A stretch of DNA of 64,000 nt, from contig CAIIXF020000006.1 of NCBI GenBank assembly GCA_903813345.2, positions 1,240,001 through 1,304,000 of the forward strand, written 5' to 3'. The DNA comes from Owenia fusiformis (Eukaryota > Annelida > Polychaeta > Sabellida > Oweniidae). A program made the translations under genes and the position numbers. Numbering within the stretch: the stretch's first letter is position 1; every line of letters starts with the position of its first letter. Positions 61,801 to 64,000 of the stretch are shown here, piece after piece. Below the pieces are notes generated by a model. The model searched no databases. It saw nothing but the letters and a program-made list of their open reading frames with translations, and had not been told where the DNA came from.

Positions 61801-62587
61801 GTTGATGTAAACCTGGCGCTCTAGATCTGAAAATTAGAAAATATGAATTCCAGCGACAAATATGGAAGTACAATGCAAAAGGGCAACATGTAGTCAAAAA
61901 TAATTTTCGGCCTAAAACGGCCTCAAGGCCCCAAAAAGTGGGCATATTTGGTCATTAATGGGCCTTTTAAGGCCTTATTTTTTAATTTCAGGAAAATGGG
62001 CCTCAAAATTTCAAAATTTGGGCCAACTTTTGGGTTTTAGGGGCCCAAAAAGTTTTTGCTCTGACCTAAAATTTGCCCCCCCCTTATTGGTTCCCAGATC
62101 CGCCCCTCACTCCTTTCCATAAGATTGGCAGCCGGAAGTTTTCATTGGATAACATATCTTAATATTTGAATCTTCATTTTCTTCCTTAAAAACAAGCTCG
62201 ATATTGACGACATATTTGATAATTTCTTAATGTTTAATCAGTCCATAGATTTTGCCTATAAAAGAAGCCGCAGAAACTCAACAGAGCAGTTACAATTAGA
62301 AGTTATATTTGATATTATAGGAAAGGTTTTGGCCACAGACTGTCCTCTTAAGATAGGGGAAGGATACACCGGTCAATTTGATGAAGTACGTATTAAACAA
62401 ACAACTAATCTCAATTTTGTTAAAAAATTCAGAATTGCAAAAGGTTATATTATATTACAACTGATGTTATTTTCATATAACTTACTATAATTTTTCTCTT
62501 TAGCTTGTTTATTGTACATTTGCTTACAATGATGCCCAAGTGAGCGGTCTTACTTCTTGCCAGGTCGACCAGGATATTCAAAAATAA
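55898..62587 (+). CDS. Secreted CBM14-like and LamG-domain protein, 13 exons
   Basis: Exons: 55898-55985, 56444-56461, 56709-56817, 57253-57350, 58797-58853, 59123-59305, 59494-59694, 59983-60210, 60597-60819, 61220-61352, 61606-61693, 62321-62385, 62504-62587. All are GT-AG and in phase, giving 524 residues. Residues 1-22 are a signal peptide (MASGTSLMFWIILLGTIYTA). Exons 3-4 encode a CBM14-like chitin-binding module (DCLALDGILPDE, DCCHFIQC, FACMYPLV, ACDEDTNVEGPC); exon 7 has a second (PECESDIYFSLPEDDCC, CLGTVWNQKILNCDD). Exons 6 and 8 are Cys-rich and unassigned. Exons 9-13 form a LamG/concanavalin-like domain (ALEFAGTESAVVNF, SLKLYIDGNLADEQ, KIGEGYTGQFDE). Exon 2 is an 18-nt microexon. 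Likely an extracellular matrix or mucosal protein; I know no named orthologue. Confidence 0.87.
56497..56555. repeat. Imperfect (GAT)n microsatellite
   Basis: GATGATGAT units with interruptions in intron 2 of the CBM14/LamG gene. Confidence 0.85.
57351..58796. other. Intron 4 of the CBM14/LamG gene
   Basis: 1.45 kb intron. No exon or long repeat recognised. Confidence 0.5.
61905..62105. repeat. R2 (GGCCC-rich) copy, reverse orientation
   Basis: Contains AAGGCCCCAAAAAGTGGGC and ends CAGATCCGCC. In intron 11 of the CBM14/LamG gene. Confidence 0.65.
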
Positions 62588-62693
62588 ACCACAAGTAGAA
62601 AAGCTATATATGGATCTCCAACAGAAAGTATAAACTATGAATAAGCACCAACGCTTAGTTTTTATATGAATATTTTGTACTAATAATTTCGAG

Positions 62694-62699
62694 AATAAA
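62694..62699 (+). terminator. PolyA signal of the CBM14/LamG gene
   Basis: AATAAA 107 nt after the stop codon at 62587. Two TTTACGACATTTTCATTTGT-like repeats follow at about 62730-62780, outside the expected transcript. Confidence 0.65.
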
Positions 62700-63444
62700 G
62701 TGATGAAACTGTATCTGTGTGCTGTCTTTACGACATTTTCATTTGTGTTTGTGTTTTTTACGACATTTTCATTTGTGATACAATCTTTTTTATGACATTT
62801 TCATTTTGTACATCAATATCAACGGCATCATGGTGAAATGAACATTTTTGCTTATCCGTCATTCATATATAATATGTTTTGAATAGGTACTTCTTTTGGC
62901 ACTGATTTTTAAAAATAGGTCAACTTAAAATGTAGGTCAAACTATGAAAATAGATCATCGACTTAAAAATATATCATGGATGTAAGACCAATATAATACA
63001 GAAAACCCGATATGATCAATAGAATTGGCTCATGAAGAAAACATCGAGTCACATAACATAGGTTTTGCGTCCAACTTTTTGCAGTATTTATAGAGCACCT
63101 AAAACCGCAAAACCCGGGAATCTTAAACTCCCACTAGTACATCTCAACATCTGTTGCAAATATACAATAAAAGCTGATTTGAAACTATGTTTGACGATAT
63201 AATTTTTTCCGAAATCAAGCAAAGGCTAAAGCTTAGAAGATGTCATGGAGGATGACCCTCCATGAAATTGATATGATCATTGGTTCAGGCGAATGCCAGT
63301 TTTTTGTCCAAAAATTCTTTACTGACGGAAAGACTATGTGAGCAAAAAGATATGTAACCGTGTACTTTTATTGAAGAGCAAAGCAAATATACCGAAGCCA
63401 CTTTTATACTGTTAAACTTTTTATCAAGTTAAACATTACTCTTT
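62700..63444. other. Intergenic, no gene seen
   Basis: AT-rich. Contains a short direct repeat of TTTACGACATTTTCATTTGT near 62727-62775 with a decayed third copy. Nothing else stands out. Confidence 0.5.
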
Positions 63445-63531
63445 ATGTTGTACAATTTAGTAGCATATACCTTTTTATACGACACACCTCGCAACAACCT
63501 GGGAAGTCGCACAATCATATTAACATCAGAA

Positions 63532-64000
63532 ATGACTTCCACAAAGCAATATGAACAAGGCATCGAAGAAGCTCTTACCCGGAATGATAAGGCACAGTTA
63601 GAATCACATCTAACAAGACAACATTCGCTGTCAAGTGACATACTCCTATGGGCATTTGAGAATAACATTCAGCTTGATACAGAAATAGTACAACTCTTAA
63701 TAGAAAATGGCGCAAATATCAATGCATGTGATCAATATGGATGGACAGTATTAATGGGAGCAGCCTCGATGAACCAGAGTGCCATGTGCCTGACTCTCAT
63801 AGAACTTGGTGCTGACGTTAACGCCCGCGTCAGTTACGGACAGACAGCGTTGGTTATAGCTGCACAGCGAAATCATCTTGATTGTTGCTGTGTGTTAATA
63901 GAGCATGGCGCTGATGTGAACGCTACCGACCAAAGCGGCAAGTCTGCATTGATGTTTGCTGTTGAAAAAGGATAGCCTACGATCTCTGTGTCAACTTGTT
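63532..64000 (+). CDS. Ankyrin-repeat protein, partial, probably frameshifted
   Basis: Frame open to a TAG at 63973-63975. I prefer the ATG at 63532 (MTSTKQYEQGIEEAL); an upstream ATG at 63445 would add 29 residues. After a helical N-terminus come three full ankyrin repeats and part of a fourth: TEIVQLLIENGANINACDQY, GWTVLMGAASMNQ, LIELGADVNARVSYGQTALV, LIEHGADVNATDQSGKSALM. The frame stops inside the fourth repeat right after FAVEKG. Reading on in another frame gives AYDLCVNL, which is what the next ankyrin helix should look like. So either a 1-2 base indel broke the gene here or there is a sequence error. Ankyrin repeats mediate protein binding; the partner is unknown. Confidence 0.68.

Overview
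The window is animal nuclear DNA. It is AT-rich, with spliced genes, long introns and many transposons. The genes point to a non-vertebrate marine deuterostome. An echinoderm is my best guess, from the H1 sequence, the AT-rich genome and the secreted chitin-binding/LamG and olfactomedin proteins, but no single feature proves it. All exon models were built by hand from splice sites, reading phase and protein families I recognise; no database search was run.

Layout. (1) 0.9-12 kb: a FAM78-family gene on minus and a PLPP6-like lipid phosphatase on plus, head to head across a 0.7 kb promoter with CCAAT, CRE, E-box and ETS-like sites. (2) 12-17.7 kb: no gene; a 2.5 kb transposon with about 290-bp terminal inverted repeats (TIRs). 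(3) 17.8-35 kb: peroxiredoxin 6 on minus, six coding exons, with an 11.3 kb first intron full of nested foldback elements. (4) 35-39 kb: repeats, then a replication-type histone H1 with promoter elements and 3' stem-loop. (5) 41-46.8 kb: two secreted olfactomedin-domain genes, head to head, each with a 37-nt signal-peptide exon; the plus-strand gene also has a CBM14-like chitin-binding exon. (6) 47-53 kb: repeats only. (7) 53.5-54.7 kb: an intronless RNF26-type membrane RING E3 on minus. (8) 55.9-62.6 kb: a 13-exon secreted protein with CBM14-like modules and a LamG domain. (9) 63.4-64 kb: an ankyrin-repeat gene running to the window edge, apparently frameshifted.

The most interesting material is how mobile elements meet genes. 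A 633-bp foldback transposon with an 8-bp target-site duplication (TSD) sits inside a PLPP6 coding exon, and its terminus supplies the 5' splice site of what now looks like a 650-bp intron. Seven elements from six unrelated-looking families share CAC...GTG ends and 5-bp TSDs, the signature of the Transib/RAG-like class. One of them landed 9 bp from a splice acceptor of the second olfactomedin gene. Three 30-33 bp palindromic inserts carry their own 7-8 bp target duplications and may be an extremely short mobile unit. A tandem repeat in FAM78 has copied a real intron-exon junction five or six times.

The genes do not form one pathway. PRDX6 (peroxide and lipid-peroxide reduction), PLPP6 (isoprenoid diphosphate hydrolysis), RNF26 (ER ubiquitin ligase) and H1 (chromatin) are housekeeping types. 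The olfactomedin pair and the CBM14/LamG gene look like extracellular-matrix or mucosal proteins.
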